Shown: positions 7,943 to 16,913, counted from the stretch's first letter. The stretch is 56,617 bases of DNA from Cytobacillus eiseniae (GCF_017874625.1 NZ_JAGIKZ010000025.1:1-56617); one strand, 5' to 3'. Program-made: numbers and translations. Notes: generated by a model not told the origin, from the sequence alone.

Positions 7943-8806
7943 TTGTTGGAAACCATCTCTATTAATGGCCCTTATAATTTTGATCTAGTATTGGACAGGC
8001 TATCCCTGGACCGACTTAATCATGTTGATATTGCGGAGCGCTCGGTAAAAGTACCACTAGTGTTTGATCAAAAGCCAATGGTCGCACATGTGAAAGCAGT
8101 CGGAACAATCGATCAACCGAAGTTTATTATTTCTGGCATAGAAGATTCTTTTCGTGAAAGAGCCATTGAAAGAGTGACGGCGATCTTTCAATGGAATATC
8201 CCGCTTGAGAGCATTCATCGCCATTTTCAGCAGACAGACTTACGCACTCTTTTCGAACAGCATTATGGGACTCCTTTAGTATTAGAGTTTGATCCATATA
8301 GCTGCTTGTTAAAATGTATTATCCATCAGCAATTGAATTTATCATTTGCACATACGCTAACAGAGCGATTTGTTCATACATTTGGTTTTGAAAAAGACGG
8401 CATTTGGTTCTACCCACTGCCTGAAAGAGTAGCGGAGTTAAAGGTTGAACAATTACGCGAGCTTCAATTTAGTGGCAGAAAAGCAGAGTATGTGATCGGA
8501 ATTGCCAAGGAAGCGGCTTCAGGTCATTTAAATTTTGAACAGCTAAAAGACGGTTCAAATCAAGAAGTTTATGATCAATTAATTAAATTGCGCGGAGTCG
8601 GTCCATGGACTGTGCAAAACTTCCTGATGTTTGGTTTTGGCAGACAGAATCTCTTCCCTTATGCGGATATTGGCATTCAAAATGCAATAAAAAAACGATA
8701 TGAATTAGAGGCAAAGCCAACCTTTGAAGAAATGGAGCAATTGTCAAAGGACTGGGCGCCTTACTTAAGCTATGCTTCCCTTTATTTATGGAGAAGCATT
8801 GAATAA
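7943..8806 (+). CDS. DNA-3-methyladenine glycosylase, AlkA/YfjP type
   Basis: A 287-residue helix-hairpin-helix DNA glycosylase, which removes alkylated bases in base-excision repair. The HhH motif is LRGVGPWTVQNFLMFGFG (about residues 217-234), followed by the catalytic Asp in YADIGIQN (about 240-247), the pattern of AlkA enzymes. There is no cysteine cluster, so it is not a MutY/Nth enzyme. The N-terminal part (ETISINGPYNFD) matches the start of YfjP proteins. I prefer TTG 7943 because AAAGGA is 7 nt upstream; the upstream ATG 7925 would fall at the transcription start. Followed after 19 bp by the RNA methyltransferase gene, so probably co-transcribed. Confidence 0.85.
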   Translation: MLETISINGPYNFDLVLDRLSLDRLNHVDIAERSVKVPLVFDQKPMVAHVKAVGTIDQPKFIISGIEDSFRERAIERVTAIFQWNIPLESIHRHFQQTDLRTLFEQHYGTPLVLEFDPYSCLLKCIIHQQLNLSFAHTLTERFVHTFGFEKDGIWFYPLPERVAELKVEQLRELQFSGRKAEYVIGIAKEAASGHLNFEQLKDGSNQEVYDQLIKLRGVGPWTVQNFLMFGFGRQNLFPYADIGIQNAIKKRYELEAKPTFEEMEQLSKDWAPYLSYASLYLWRSIE

Positions 8807-8825
8807 TTTGGAGTGATTACAGCGC

Positions 8826-10205
8826 ATGACACAGGAACAAACAGTAAAAATAAAACTAAATCAAACCTTTCCACTGACGATCAAAAGGCTTGGCATCAAT
8901 GGAGAAGGGGTTGGCTATTTCAAAAAGCAGGTTGTTTTCGTACCAGGTGCCCTTCCAGGTGAAGAGGTCGTTGTAGAAGCAACAAAGGTTCACCCGAAAT
9001 TTGCTGAAGCAAAAGTGAAGAAGATCCGCAAAAAGTCGGAATACCGTGTGAAGCCGCCATGTCCAATTTATGAAGAGTGTGGAGGCTGTCAACTGCAGCA
9101 TCTTCGCTATGATCGACAGCTAATTGAAAAACGTGATATTGTGATTCAGTCTTTGGAAAGACATACAAAGCTTAATCTGGAACAAATTACGATAAAAGAA
9201 ACAATTGGCATGGAGGATCCATGGAACTATCGGAATAAAAGTCAATTCCAGGTAGGCGTGAAAGATGGAAAAGTATTAGCTGGATTATACGGCATGAATT
9301 CCCATCATCTTATTAATATCGAGCAATGTGCGGTTCAACATCCACAAACGAATAAGGCAACGAAAACAGTGAAACAAATTCTTCAGGAATTTAAGATTTC
9401 GATCTATAATGAAAAGTCGAGAAAAGGGCTTGTGCGCACAATTGTCGCCAGAGTAGGGGTACAAACAGGTGAGCTGCAAATCGTCCTAATCACAACAAAG
9501 AAAGAACTCCCGAAAAAGGATCAGATCATTCAAGAAATCAAAAAGCGATTGCCAGAAGTAAAGTCGATTATTCAAAATATTAATGGACAGAAAACTTCGC
9601 TGATTTTTGGCGAGGAGACGGTTAATCTTGAAGGAAAAGACTTCATTCAAGAGACGTTAGGGGATCTGCAATTCGAACTTTCAGCGCGCACATTTTTTCA
9701 ATTGAATCCCGAACAAACGGTTAAGCTCTATAATGAAGTGAAAAAAGCAGCGGCTTTAACAGGGACAGAAAAAGTAGTGGATGCTTATTGTGGAGTAGGA
9801 ACAATTGGTTTATGGGTGGCTGACCGAGCGGCAGAAATTCGCGGAATGGATATTATTTCAGAATCAATTGAGGACGCAAAGAAAAATGCAGCTCGTCATG
9901 GAATAACACATGCCACTTACGTAACAGGCAAAGCGGAAGAATGGCTGCCGAAATGGGTGAAGGAAGGCTGGAAACCAGATTGTATCATTGTTGATCCACC
10001 AAGAACAGGAATGGACCAGTATCTATTAAATACGATTTTAAAAGTAAAGCCGAAAAAGGTCGTCTATGTTTCCTGCAATCCATCTACTTTTGCGAAGGAT
10101 CTTGCGGTTCTTAGTTCAAAGTATAATGTTGAAGAAATACAGCCAGTAGACATGTTTCCACACTGTTCCAATGTGGAAGTCGTTACAAGCCTTGTGAGAA
10201 AATAA
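8826..10205 (+). CDS. rlmD: TrmA/RlmD-family RNA uracil-C5 methyltransferase (YfjO-like)
   Basis: A 459-residue SAM-dependent methyltransferase of 23S rRNA or tRNA uridine C5. The N-terminal TRAM domain (about 1-65) is followed by an iron-sulfur motif [14 protein letters not shown] (about residues 78-91), a SAM-binding [10 protein letters not shown] (about 320-329) and the catalytic VSCNPSTF with nucleophilic Cys (about 417-424). The C-terminus carries the general base Glu in NVEVV. B. subtilis has two paralogues in this family, YefA (RlmCD) and YfjO. Synteny points to YfjO, so the exact target nucleotide is uncertain. Co-directional with, and 19 bp from, the glycosylase gene. Confidence 0.85.
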   Translation: MTQEQTVKIKLNQTFPLTIKRLGINGEGVGYFKKQVVFVPGALPGEEVVVEATKVHPKFAEAKVKKIRKKSEYRVKPPCPIYEECGGCQLQHLRYDRQLIEKRDIVIQSLERHTKLNLEQITIKETIGMEDPWNYRNKSQFQVGVKDGKVLAGLYGMNSHHLINIEQCAVQHPQTNKATKTVKQILQEFKISIYNEKSRKGLVRTIVARVGVQTGELQIVLITTKKELPKKDQIIQEIKKRLPEVKSIIQNINGQKTSLIFGEETVNLEGKDFIQETLGDLQFELSARTFFQLNPEQTVKLYNEVKKAAALTGTEKVVDAYCGVGTIGLWVADRAAEIRGMDIISESIEDAKKNAARHGITHATYVTGKAEEWLPKWVKEGWKPDCIIVDPPRTGMDQYLLNTILKVKPKKVVYVSCNPSTFAKDLAVLSSKYNVEEIQPVDMFPHCSNVEVVTSLVRK

Positions 10206-10240
10206 AAAAGAGACAGGGGGAACAATATTTCTGTTCCCCT
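10204..10240 (-). terminator. Terminator of the DUF1648 gene
   Basis: GGGGAACA and TGTTCCCC arms; on the minus strand the hairpin is followed by TCTCTTTTTTATTTT. There is no T-run on the plus strand. Confidence 0.75.
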
Positions 10241-10245
10241 TATCC

Positions 10246-11337
10246 CTACAAAAATGTAATCAATAAGATCAGAATGATTGGGCCAAATAAAACGAGGTAG
10301 CCAATTGGGTTAGCTAAGTTAAGTGTCCAACCAACACTAAAGCGTTTTTCTACGAAAATAGATGGATCATTTTTATTAAAATAAAATAATCCGCCCTTCC
10401 AATACATATCCTCATCTTTATCCGTAATTTCCCCTTTAAATTGGACGTTACTCTGTTTGTCCGCACGTCCAACCTTCACTGCGAAAATAATTGTGCCAAT
10501 TAAGATAACAAGGATAAAGACAAATGGCATCGCAATCATTGTTGTATCCTTAAATATGTCAGGATGGATTGTTGTTAATTGCAAGAAACTAAATAGCATC
10601 GTAACTAAGAGACTGGTTAAAAATAAAAACCAGCTCGTATATTTTCTTAATGTTAGCTGTCTCTTTTGGGAAGCTGCTTTGCTTGTTGCGCTTAATTTGA
10701 TTCCAGAATTCTTTTGGGCAAAATGGATTCCTAAGAACATAAGCTGCATAACGAAAAGTACGAGTGGAAGCTGTATGGCAGAAATAGGTGATTTCGCTGT
10801 AAACGCATCTGCTTCTCCATTTGGTCCCCAATGTGTGGGTATTTGATCTGGCAGGATGTCATATTGAGGGATCGTGTAAACAATCAAGCCAAGTGTAACA
10901 ATAATTGGGAGTAGATAGACATACCAAGGGAGCATTTCATCTTGAGAACGGATTGATAAATCAGTCATTTGCACTTGTTTTAAGTTTTCTACCCATTTAT
11001 TTGCTTTTTTTAATTGAATGGTTTTGCCATGGAAATAAAAATAGAGCGACATACTGATCAGAATAATGGCAAAAAGAATAAATGTACCGATTAATGCCAT
11101 TTGGTCTTCAGTTGGTTGAACAGTAAGTGCATAAGTCGTAAAAATACCTAAAAGAATGATAGAAATTAGAAAAGTAATGACTGCGTATCGTTTTTTATAG
11201 GAAGTAAGTCTCTTGTCATGAATATGTTTTTCAGGGATGGTCACACCAAATACAATCGTGCGTTTCACTAAATAGGGAATGGCTGTTTGAACTAAGGCGA
11301 GAAAAAGAATAATGATGAAAAATATTGTTAAAGCCAT
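10246..11337 (-). CDS. DUF1648/DUF5808 membrane protein
   Basis: A 363-residue membrane protein with about nine hydrophobic segments. The central region (about 160-200, with PTHWGPNGEAD) is the DUF1648 signature, as in SdpI-like immunity proteins. The C-terminal block (DEDMYWKGGLFYFNKNDPSI, about 313-332) is a DUF5808 domain. ATG 11337 was chosen because an AAGGAGGAG site lies just upstream, inside the longer frame. It follows the GntR gene by 32 bp and is surely its operon partner. The pairing resembles regulator/immunity pairs that respond to cell-envelope stress or toxins; its actual function is unknown. Confidence 0.85.
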   Translation of the reverse strand: MALTIFFIIILFLALVQTAIPYLVKRTIVFGVTIPEKHIHDKRLTSYKKRYAVITFLISIILLGIFTTYALTVQPTEDQMALIGTFILFAIILISMSLYFYFHGKTIQLKKANKWVENLKQVQMTDLSIRSQDEMLPWYVYLLPIIVTLGLIVYTIPQYDILPDQIPTHWGPNGEADAFTAKSPISAIQLPLVLFVMQLMFLGIHFAQKNSGIKLSATSKAASQKRQLTLRKYTSWFLFLTSLLVTMLFSFLQLTTIHPDIFKDTTMIAMPFVFILVILIGTIIFAVKVGRADKQSNVQFKGEITDKDEDMYWKGGLFYFNKNDPSIFVEKRFSVGWTLNLANPIGYLVLFGPIILILLITFL

Positions 11338-11369
11338 GGACAACTCCTCCTTCATTTGCTGAATGATTG

Positions 11370-11747
11370 TTAATTTTGTTTGAACTCCTTCAATATGGAT
11401 GTAACAAGTTCGTGGATTTTTTCTTCTGTCATACCGATCACAAGTGATTCTGCAATGAGCGGCTTCAATTCATTAGATAGCCGTTGAGAGGTGGATTCAG
11501 GAATCTCTGTATGAGTAGAAATGACTGCCCCAGACTTTGGAATAATTTTGATAATCCCTCTCTTTTCTAATTCATGATAGCTTTTATTTACGGTATGCAT
11601 ATTCACACCAATATCTGCAGCAAAGGCTCTGACAGAAGGAAGTGAATCCCCAGGACATAGATCGCCCCTTGCAATGCCTTCAATTACTTGGTTCGTTAAT
11701 TGTGAATAAATAGGAATCTCTGATTCTGCTTCAATTAGAATAATCAT
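11370..11747 (-). CDS. GntR-family regulator, YtrA subfamily
   Basis: A 125-residue repressor with an N-terminal winged helix (IPIYSQL, then LPSVRAFAADIGVNMHTVNKSYHELE, with the recognition helix at about residues 38-60) and a short C-terminal tail lacking a ligand domain, as in YtrA-type GntR proteins. The ATG at 11747 has a TTGGAGGG site; the upstream in-frame extension runs through the promoter and is rejected. First gene of a two-gene operon with the DUF1648 protein. Its promoter carries two copies of ATAGAACAG, suggesting autoregulation. Confidence 0.9.
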   Translation of the reverse strand: MIILIEAESEIPIYSQLTNQVIEGIARGDLCPGDSLPSVRAFAADIGVNMHTVNKSYHELEKRGIIKIIPKSGAVISTHTEIPESTSQRLSNELKPLIAESLVIGMTEEKIHELVTSILKEFKQN

Positions 11748-11761
11748 TACTTCCCTCCAAT

Positions 11762-11803
11762 CTGTTCTATATTTATTATAACAAAACTGTTCTATGATGT
11801 CTA
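11762..11803 (-). promoter_or_regulatory. Promoter and direct-repeat operator of the GntR operon
   Basis: On the minus strand TAGACA (11798-11803), 17 bp, TATAAT (11775-11780). ATAGAACAG occurs within the spacer (11787-11795) and again after the -10 (11762-11770), 25 bp apart. The location is right for a repressor site. Confidence 0.65.
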
Positions 11804-11840
11804 TAACAAATAATACTTTTCGAATAAAGCAGCGAGAAAA

Positions 11841-11885
11841 CAAATCAAACCAGCAGAGTTGTTATTCATCTGCTGGTTTGATTTG
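11841..11885 (-). terminator. Terminator overlapping the HTH-TPR gene end
   Basis: A 17-bp perfect stem (arms 11841-11857 and 11869-11885). The upstream arm on the minus strand encodes the last residues QIKPA of the regulator, and the stop codon is in the loop. Followed by a short T-run on the minus strand. Confidence 0.8.
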
Positions 11886-13109
11886 TTTTAATGAGGATTT
11901 AATGAGCTGATACGTCTCCATACTGAAATCCTTATACGATGTTTCTGGCAATGGTTCGAATCGGTCGATCGCTTTTTTTGCTGCTTTCAATGCTTCATGT
12001 TCATTTTTAAGCTCTAGATGACAAAGGGCGATGTAGGAATCAGCAATATAGAAAATCGATAAGTCAAAGGGATGGTGCATGTAATCTGGAAAGTGGATAT
12101 CATTCAAGTATTGGAGTGCTTCAGCGTATAAACCCATGCCATATAATGCTCGTCCTTTTTCAAGCATGAAATAGGGTTTATATACTTCGTTCAAATGATT
12201 TTCCGTATGTAACTCATCAATTAATTTAATTACCTCATCATATTGCTTTTCTTCAAAGATGAGGGATTCAATCATTAGTAATTTGTAAAAAAGGAGAGAA
12301 TTGGGATCATCAGCAAATTCTCCGTATTGTTTTAACTTTGTTGCATAATAGGCCATTTCTTCTTTGTTCTTAGACATCATGGCGTGCCCAGCAGCCATCC
12401 GGTATAAATCATCAATCTGATAGTAAATCCGATTTTTATTTGAAAAGGAAATGGCATGATTCATAACATGTAAGGCAGACTTCGCATCACCTACTGCGAA
12501 ATACAAGATTGTTTCATGGTAATCAAGCGATAATCTCGTGATTGGATCGATATATGCATGATTGGCTTCAATTAATGAACGTTCATGTAAAAAGGTACGT
12601 AATGCTTCTTGGTAGTCGTGAGCAATAAATATAACTGTTGAACGAAAGATGCCAAGGGATGCTCGATTAGAAGTAAGATTCATTTGATCATAGATATCCG
12701 CAGCTCTATCTAAATAAGGCATCCATCCGACCTTCTTTTCTTTAAAAAGGCAATGACTGTATATATCTAATAACCGAGCAGCTTCATAACCATTCGATAA
12801 GTTTTCAATATACGGGTCAATTAGGGCAATAATTTGTTTATTTGTTTCAGATTTTTTTGGAGAAAGGAGATTGAATAATTTTTCGGCCTGTTCAAGAACA
12901 GTCCTTAATTCTTGTATGCTAATATCCTCCAAAAGGCTAGATACTTCTACTCCTAGCCGTTCAGCAATGTATGTCAAGCTTTCCATTGAAGGTTTTGCTT
13001 TATTATTCTCAATTAAGCTAAGCATGCCTTTTGTAAGTGCGTCGCCAGCTAGTGCTTCAAGGGTCATTCTTTTCTGTTTTCTTAAACTTCGTATCCGTTC
13101 ACCTAACAT
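11862..13109 (-). CDS. HTH-TPR transcriptional regulator (RNPP/Rgg-like architecture)
   Basis: A 415-residue protein with an N-terminal Cro/CI-type helix-turn-helix (residues about 1-60; core MTLEALAGDALTKGMLSLIE) followed by an all-helical region of tetratricopeptide-like repeats (about 90-405). This layout is shared with peptide-sensing regulators such as NprR, PlcR and Rgg. ATG 13109 follows TAGGAG; the upstream ATG 13133 overlaps an operator and has no site. It is divergent from an MFS exporter, and the gap between them holds two matching palindromes. I found no adjacent signal-peptide gene, so peptide sensing is not demonstrated. Likely role: local regulator of the exporter and itself. 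Confidence 0.8.
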   Translation of the reverse strand: MLGERIRSLRKQKRMTLEALAGDALTKGMLSLIENNKAKPSMESLTYIAERLGVEVSSLLEDISIQELRTVLEQAEKLFNLLSPKKSETNKQIIALIDPYIENLSNGYEAARLLDIYSHCLFKEKKVGWMPYLDRAADIYDQMNLTSNRASLGIFRSTVIFIAHDYQEALRTFLHERSLIEANHAYIDPITRLSLDYHETILYFAVGDAKSALHVMNHAISFSNKNRIYYQIDDLYRMAAGHAMMSKNKEEMAYYATKLKQYGEFADDPNSLLFYKLLMIESLIFEEKQYDEVIKLIDELHTENHLNEVYKPYFMLEKGRALYGMGLYAEALQYLNDIHFPDYMHHPFDLSIFYIADSYIALCHLELKNEHEALKAAKKAIDRFEPLPETSYKDFSMETYQLIKSSLKQIKPADE

Positions 13110-13137
13110 TTGAATCACTGCTCCTAGCTTCATAATT

Positions 13138-13158
13138 AAGTTTAATTATATTAAACTT
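13138..13158. promoter_or_regulatory. Palindromic operator 1, regulator side
   Basis: Perfect 9-bp arms AAGTTTAAT and ATTAAACTT around TAT, just upstream of the HTH-TPR start. The same core occurs again at 13194-13210. Confidence 0.75.
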
Positions 13159-13193
13159 TCTCTTGAAAAGAAAGTGGCGGAATGTTATGATTT

Positions 13194-13210
13194 GTTTAAT
13201 TAAATTAAAC
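13194..13210. promoter_or_regulatory. Palindromic operator 2, MFS side
   Basis: GTTTAAT, TAA, ATTAAAC: the second copy of the palindrome, immediately before the ribosome site of the MFS gene. Two copies 54 bp apart (centre to centre), each beside one divergent gene, point to coordinated repression. Confidence 0.75.
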
Positions 13211-13231
13211 TTTCTTTGGAGGATGTATGAC

Positions 13232-14530
13232 ATGGAAAATGCCTTCATGCTTAAAAGGGCAACGTATCACCTTTGGACCTTCACAATTAGTAAGCTAATT
13301 TCCTCATTTGGTGCACAAGTATATGCTTTTGCCATCAGCTTATATATTTTGCAATTGACTGGTTCTGCAACAAGCTTTGCGGCAAATCTTATCTGCAGTA
13401 TTTTGCCACGTACCATTATTGCGCCCTTTGTCGGATATGTCGCTGATAATTATTCAAGAAAGATGATTATCATTGCTGCCCAAATAGCGACAACTTTTGC
13501 AATAGGTGGCCTTTTATTTGTTAGCATCAATTACGGTCTATCCCTTGCTGCTATTTATACAACGACATGTGTATTGTCGATTACATCAACATTTTCTGGG
13601 GTTACTTTCTCTTCTTCTATTACAGGACTTGTAGATGAAGCGCGTATTCAAAAAGCGATGTCATTGAACCAAATGTCCATTTCATTCGCATCAATTGGAA
13701 GCCCAGCAATTGGCGGATTGCTTTATGGTGCTGTTACGATGCCTGTATTTCTCGTGATTTATATGATTGCATCATTTTTCGCTCTTATTCTAGAATCAAC
13801 AATGAATTTCAAACTGTTTGCTAAAAGGAAGGAAAAAACGGCAGAACAATCAAAAGAATCGATGCGGCAAAGCATGAAGGCAGGAATTGCTTATATGAAG
13901 CTGCAGCCACTTCTAATGACCGTTATCTGGATTGCTTTGCTAGTGAATTTCTTGCTTGGTGCATTTGAGGTTGGTTATTCTTTTATTCTCGTTGAAAAAT
14001 TAAAAATAGATCCTCAGCATTTCGGTCTAACGCAAGGGGCGTTTGCAGTGGGAATGTTAATGATGTCCATTTATTTTTCTGTAAGAAAAGAAGTGATGTT
14101 TCCCCTTCTTGTATCGAAAAGAGGTATTCTTGGGATGGGCGCAATTTTAAGTGGAATCTCACTCCCGCTAATAATCTCCCTTTCTTATGGTGTTGTCTTT
14201 GCTTACTATGCTGTAATTATGTTCGGCTTTGGTGTGATTATTATTATCGTGAATACCCCATTACAAGTGATGCTGCAGAAGCAGATTGATGATGATTATA
14301 AAGGGCGTGTTTTTGCGATATTTGAAACAATGGCAATGGCATTAATGCCATTAGGAATGGTGCTTTACGGATATTTATATGATGTATTGCCACCACAATG
14401 GATATTAGTCGTTTCATCTATTCTACTTATTAGTATCGTTCTTATCCTTGCTAGACCATCCGTTTTGGCGAAGGTACATCCGCAGCTAGATGAAAAGAAT
14501 GTTTTAAAAAGGAAGCTTGAAGCCATGTAA
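13232..14530 (+). CDS. MFS exporter (enterobactin/multidrug EntS-like)
   Basis: A 432-residue, 12-segment major facilitator. After segment 2 it has GYVADNYSRKMI (about residues 68-79), the family loop motif in a degenerate form, and the second half starts near 220. It resembles the MFS_3/EntS-like group that exports drugs or siderophores. ATG 13232 is 9 nt from GGAGG; the longer frame from 13163 reads through operator 2. The terminator stem includes its last codons. Its likely repressor is the divergent HTH-TPR protein. Substrate unknown. Confidence 0.82.
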   Translation: MENAFMLKRATYHLWTFTISKLISSFGAQVYAFAISLYILQLTGSATSFAANLICSILPRTIIAPFVGYVADNYSRKMIIIAAQIATTFAIGGLLFVSINYGLSLAAIYTTTCVLSITSTFSGVTFSSSITGLVDEARIQKAMSLNQMSISFASIGSPAIGGLLYGAVTMPVFLVIYMIASFFALILESTMNFKLFAKRKEKTAEQSKESMRQSMKAGIAYMKLQPLLMTVIWIALLVNFLLGAFEVGYSFILVEKLKIDPQHFGLTQGAFAVGMLMMSIYFSVRKEVMFPLLVSKRGILGMGAILSGISLPLIISLSYGVVFAYYAVIMFGFGVIIIIVNTPLQVMLQKQIDDDYKGRVFAIFETMAMALMPLGMVLYGYLYDVLPPQWILVVSSILLISIVLILARPSVLAKVHPQLDEKNVLKRKLEAM

Positions 14531-14546
14531 TTTATGGCTTTTTTTT
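14521..14546 (+). terminator. Terminator overlapping the MFS stop codon
   Basis: AGCCAT (last codons of the gene) pairs with ATGGCT, followed by eight T residues; the TAA is in the loop. Confidence 0.75.
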
Positions 14547-14878
14547 GCATGAGGTTTGGATTAAAAAATGTAATTTCTATGTTAAGGCTATTTTGCTGGA
14601 AGTTTGTGTATGGTGGTAAGAAGGCCTTGATGATAGATGAGAGGCACTTGCTTTCAATCGTGATAAGGGCATATGATCACAACAATCATGAATAAAGAAA
14701 CAAGAAAAAGGAAGATTAATTCCAAAAATAAAGACTGTTCTCCCTTTTATAACTATTCATTTATAGGTCAATAAACCTAATAAACTTCCAATTATTATGA
14801 TGATGTTTGTTGATTTTGGTAATATTATATATAATAATACGGAAAAGAAAAAAAGAAGATCTTGGGGGAACAGTCGTT
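14547..14878. other. Intergenic gap, little content
   Basis: 332 bp. I see only an AT-rich candidate promoter (TTGTTG at 14807, 17 bp, TATAAT at 14830) for the next gene, with no repeats or structured RNA. Confidence 0.5.
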
Positions 14879-15253
14879 TTGGAAAAATTGTATGATATTA
14901 AGCTAGATAAAGAGAAATGCATATTATACGTTAATGTGAATGGAAAGTTTGAAGTGGATCATTCTAAACTATACATAAGTGACTTTCAAACACATGTAAA
15001 TACAATTAATCCATCAGTTTATACATTAATAATGGATGTAAATGGACAAGAGGCAGTTGATGAGGAAATTATCGTTGATATGGTTCATGTCTTAAATCTA
15101 TATTCATCTGCTAAATTTAGGAAAACAATTGCTGTTCAGGCAAACTGTCAGTTAGCTCAACAACAAATCGAACAAGTTGTAATGGAAACAAAGTTTGCTG
15201 TCACATTTGTTAAAACGCTTAAAGAGGCTTACAATTTAATAAATGAGCAGTAG
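14879..15253 (+). CDS. Small hypothetical protein, possibly STAS-like
   Basis: A 124-residue soluble protein. I chose TTG 14879 because GGGGGAA is 8 nt upstream; the longer frame would add a hydrophobic stretch read from the promoter region. It alternates predicted strands and helices (KCILYVNVNGKF, then YTLIMDVNGQEAVDEEIIVDMV, then FRKTIAVQANC), which is reminiscent of the STAS/anti-sigma-antagonist fold. I see no conserved phosphorylatable serine in the usual place. No recognised family; monocistronic upstream of heme O synthase. Confidence 0.65.
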   Translation: MEKLYDIKLDKEKCILYVNVNGKFEVDHSKLYISDFQTHVNTINPSVYTLIMDVNGQEAVDEEIIVDMVHVLNLYSSAKFRKTIAVQANCQLAQQQIEQVVMETKFAVTFVKTLKEAYNLINEQ

Positions 15254-15542
15254 GGTTGGCTGCCTGTAAAAGCTCGATATTGAAAACCGATTTAGTTGCA
15301 ATGAGCATTCAGAGGGGGAAAACCTCGATTAATTAAAGTACCATTATAATTGTTCTGGGTTTTCCTCTTAATGGGAAACCCCTTTTGTTTTCGTGAGGTA
15401 ATTCGCGGATATTCATACTTCTTGTATTTTCGGAAGATTACGTGAATTTTAAAGTCTTTATATTGTGGCTCAAAAAATGATATAGTATCTTTATTGAAGT
15501 ATGTACAAAGATATACTATTTAATTCTATGGGGAGGATATAG

Positions 15543-16484
15543 ATGAGTAAATTTGTAAAAACTTCTCCACAGAAGGGGGAAATGGCAATTTTATCAAGTG
15601 AGCAGACGCCTGCTACAATATTTGCTGATCTTAAATCACTATTTAAGTTACCAGTGTTGATGGCAAATGTGCTGCCTGTTTTTACAGGGTTTTGGCTAGC
15701 ATTATATTTTTCAAATCTAACTTTTGCTGATCACTGGCCATTGTTTGTTCTAACAATGTTAGGGAGTACTTTGATAGTGGCCGGAGCACTAATTATCAAT
15801 AATTGGTATGATGTTGATATAGATACAAAAATGGATCGAACGATGAATCGTCCAACCGTTACGGGGAATATCTCACTTAAAGTAGTTTTAATACTAGGGA
15901 TTTCATTATCTGTTATTGGTTTTATTTTCTTGCTTTTTACAACGATTGAGGCAGCCATTTATGGGTTAATTGGATGGTTTGTTTATGTTGTATTATATAC
16001 GATGTGGTCAAAGCGAAGATACACGTTAAATACAGTTATTGGAAGTGTTTCTGGAGCGGTTACACCAATGATTGGCTGGACAGCGATCGATTCTGGCTTT
16101 CATTTGGTTCCGATCGTCCTATTCATGATCTTATTTATTTTTCAAATGCCCCATACTTTTTCGATCGCGATGAAGAAACATAAAGAATATGCAGCAGCTA
16201 AAGTGGCGATGCTTCCAGTTGTCTACGGATTTGAAATGACAAAAAGACAAATGGTCATTTATATTGCCTGTCTGCTTCCATGGCCATTCTTATTAGCTTC
16301 GCTTGGCACTATATTTATGGTCATTGCGACATTAATGAATGTAGGTTGGTTGGCTGTTGGCATAAGTGGATTCTTTACAAAAGATGATTTTAAATGGGCG
16401 CATATGAATTTTCTTTGCTCCGTCAATTATATAATGATCCTATTTGTAATGATGGTCATCGTTACGTTGCCAATCTTTAATTAG
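15543..16484 (+). CDS. ctaB: Protoheme IX farnesyltransferase (heme O synthase)
   Basis: A 313-residue UbiA-family membrane prenyltransferase with about eight or nine segments. It transfers farnesyl to heme b to make heme O for terminal oxidases. The first Asp-rich motif is NNWYDVDIDTKMDR (about residues 85-98) and the second region is around YTMWSKRR. The gene stands alone, with neither ctaA nor the ctaCDEF cytochrome oxidase genes beside it. It may therefore be the second paralogue many Bacillus carry (CtaO). ATG 15543 follows GGGGAGG. It ends at a clear terminator. Confidence 0.88.
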   Translation: MSKFVKTSPQKGEMAILSSEQTPATIFADLKSLFKLPVLMANVLPVFTGFWLALYFSNLTFADHWPLFVLTMLGSTLIVAGALIINNWYDVDIDTKMDRTMNRPTVTGNISLKVVLILGISLSVIGFIFLLFTTIEAAIYGLIGWFVYVVLYTMWSKRRYTLNTVIGSVSGAVTPMIGWTAIDSGFHLVPIVLFMILFIFQMPHTFSIAMKKHKEYAAAKVAMLPVVYGFEMTKRQMVIYIACLLPWPFLLASLGTIFMVIATLMNVGWLAVGISGFFTKDDFKWAHMNFLCSVNYIMILFVMMVIVTLPIFN

Positions 16485-16496
16485 GACAAATATGAA

Positions 16497-16531
16497 GGCT
16501 CAGTCAGCGGACTGGGCCTATTTATTTTTTT
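16497..16531 (+). terminator. ctaB terminator
   Basis: GGCTCAGTC with GACTGGGCC (one G-U pair), a 4-nt loop, then a T-rich tail. Confidence 0.8.
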
Positions 16532-16625
16532 ATCGTTGTTCAATATTGTATTGGTAAAACAGAAAGAGGGATTGTCTAGGAGTAAGAAGGTCCTTACCAA
16601 TTGTTGGTTGTGCACCTGAGCTGAT

Positions 16626-16817
16626 AAATAGACGGAAATATTCCGCTTAATTCGTATTTATTAATAAAAAAAGCTTAAATAGACGGAGAAATTCCGCCTA
16701 TTACCTCAGAAAATTCAAAAACAGTGAATTTTTCAGTGAATAGGCGGAAAATCTCCGCTTATTTCCTTGGAAACGAGCTTCATTCTGCATTTAACCGGAA
16801 AAACTCCGTTTATTTTC
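16626..16817. repeat. Four palindromic GCGGA/TCCGC hairpin repeats
   Basis: Members at 16626-16652, 16678-16703, 16739-16764 and 16790-16817, each built on AATARRCGGAAA facing TTCCGCYTATT, are spaced 51, 61 and 51 bp. The same family lies at 117-195. They fill the gap between the convergent ctaB and DoxX genes. Nothing else was seen in 16532-16913. Confidence 0.85.
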
Positions 16818-16913
16818 TTTGTGCTCGTTACTTGATTCTCTTTTTAGAAGGAAGTGAGTTTTCCAAGAGACCCTCGTTTTGATGTATAACCATAAACTTC
16901 GCTTTCTTCTTGC

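Noticed and set aside
10457..10846. 129-residue plus-strand frame
   Set aside because: Antisense to the DUF1648 protein, whose motifs and operon context are clear.
11748..13231. Signal-peptide gene for the HTH-TPR regulator
   Set aside because: I looked on both sides of the regulator for a short secreted pro-peptide with a ribosome site and found none.
15254..15542. Riboswitch before ctaB
   Set aside because: Complementary GGGGGAAAACC and GGTTTTCC stretches form hairpins, but no known class or clear terminator arrangement was recognised.
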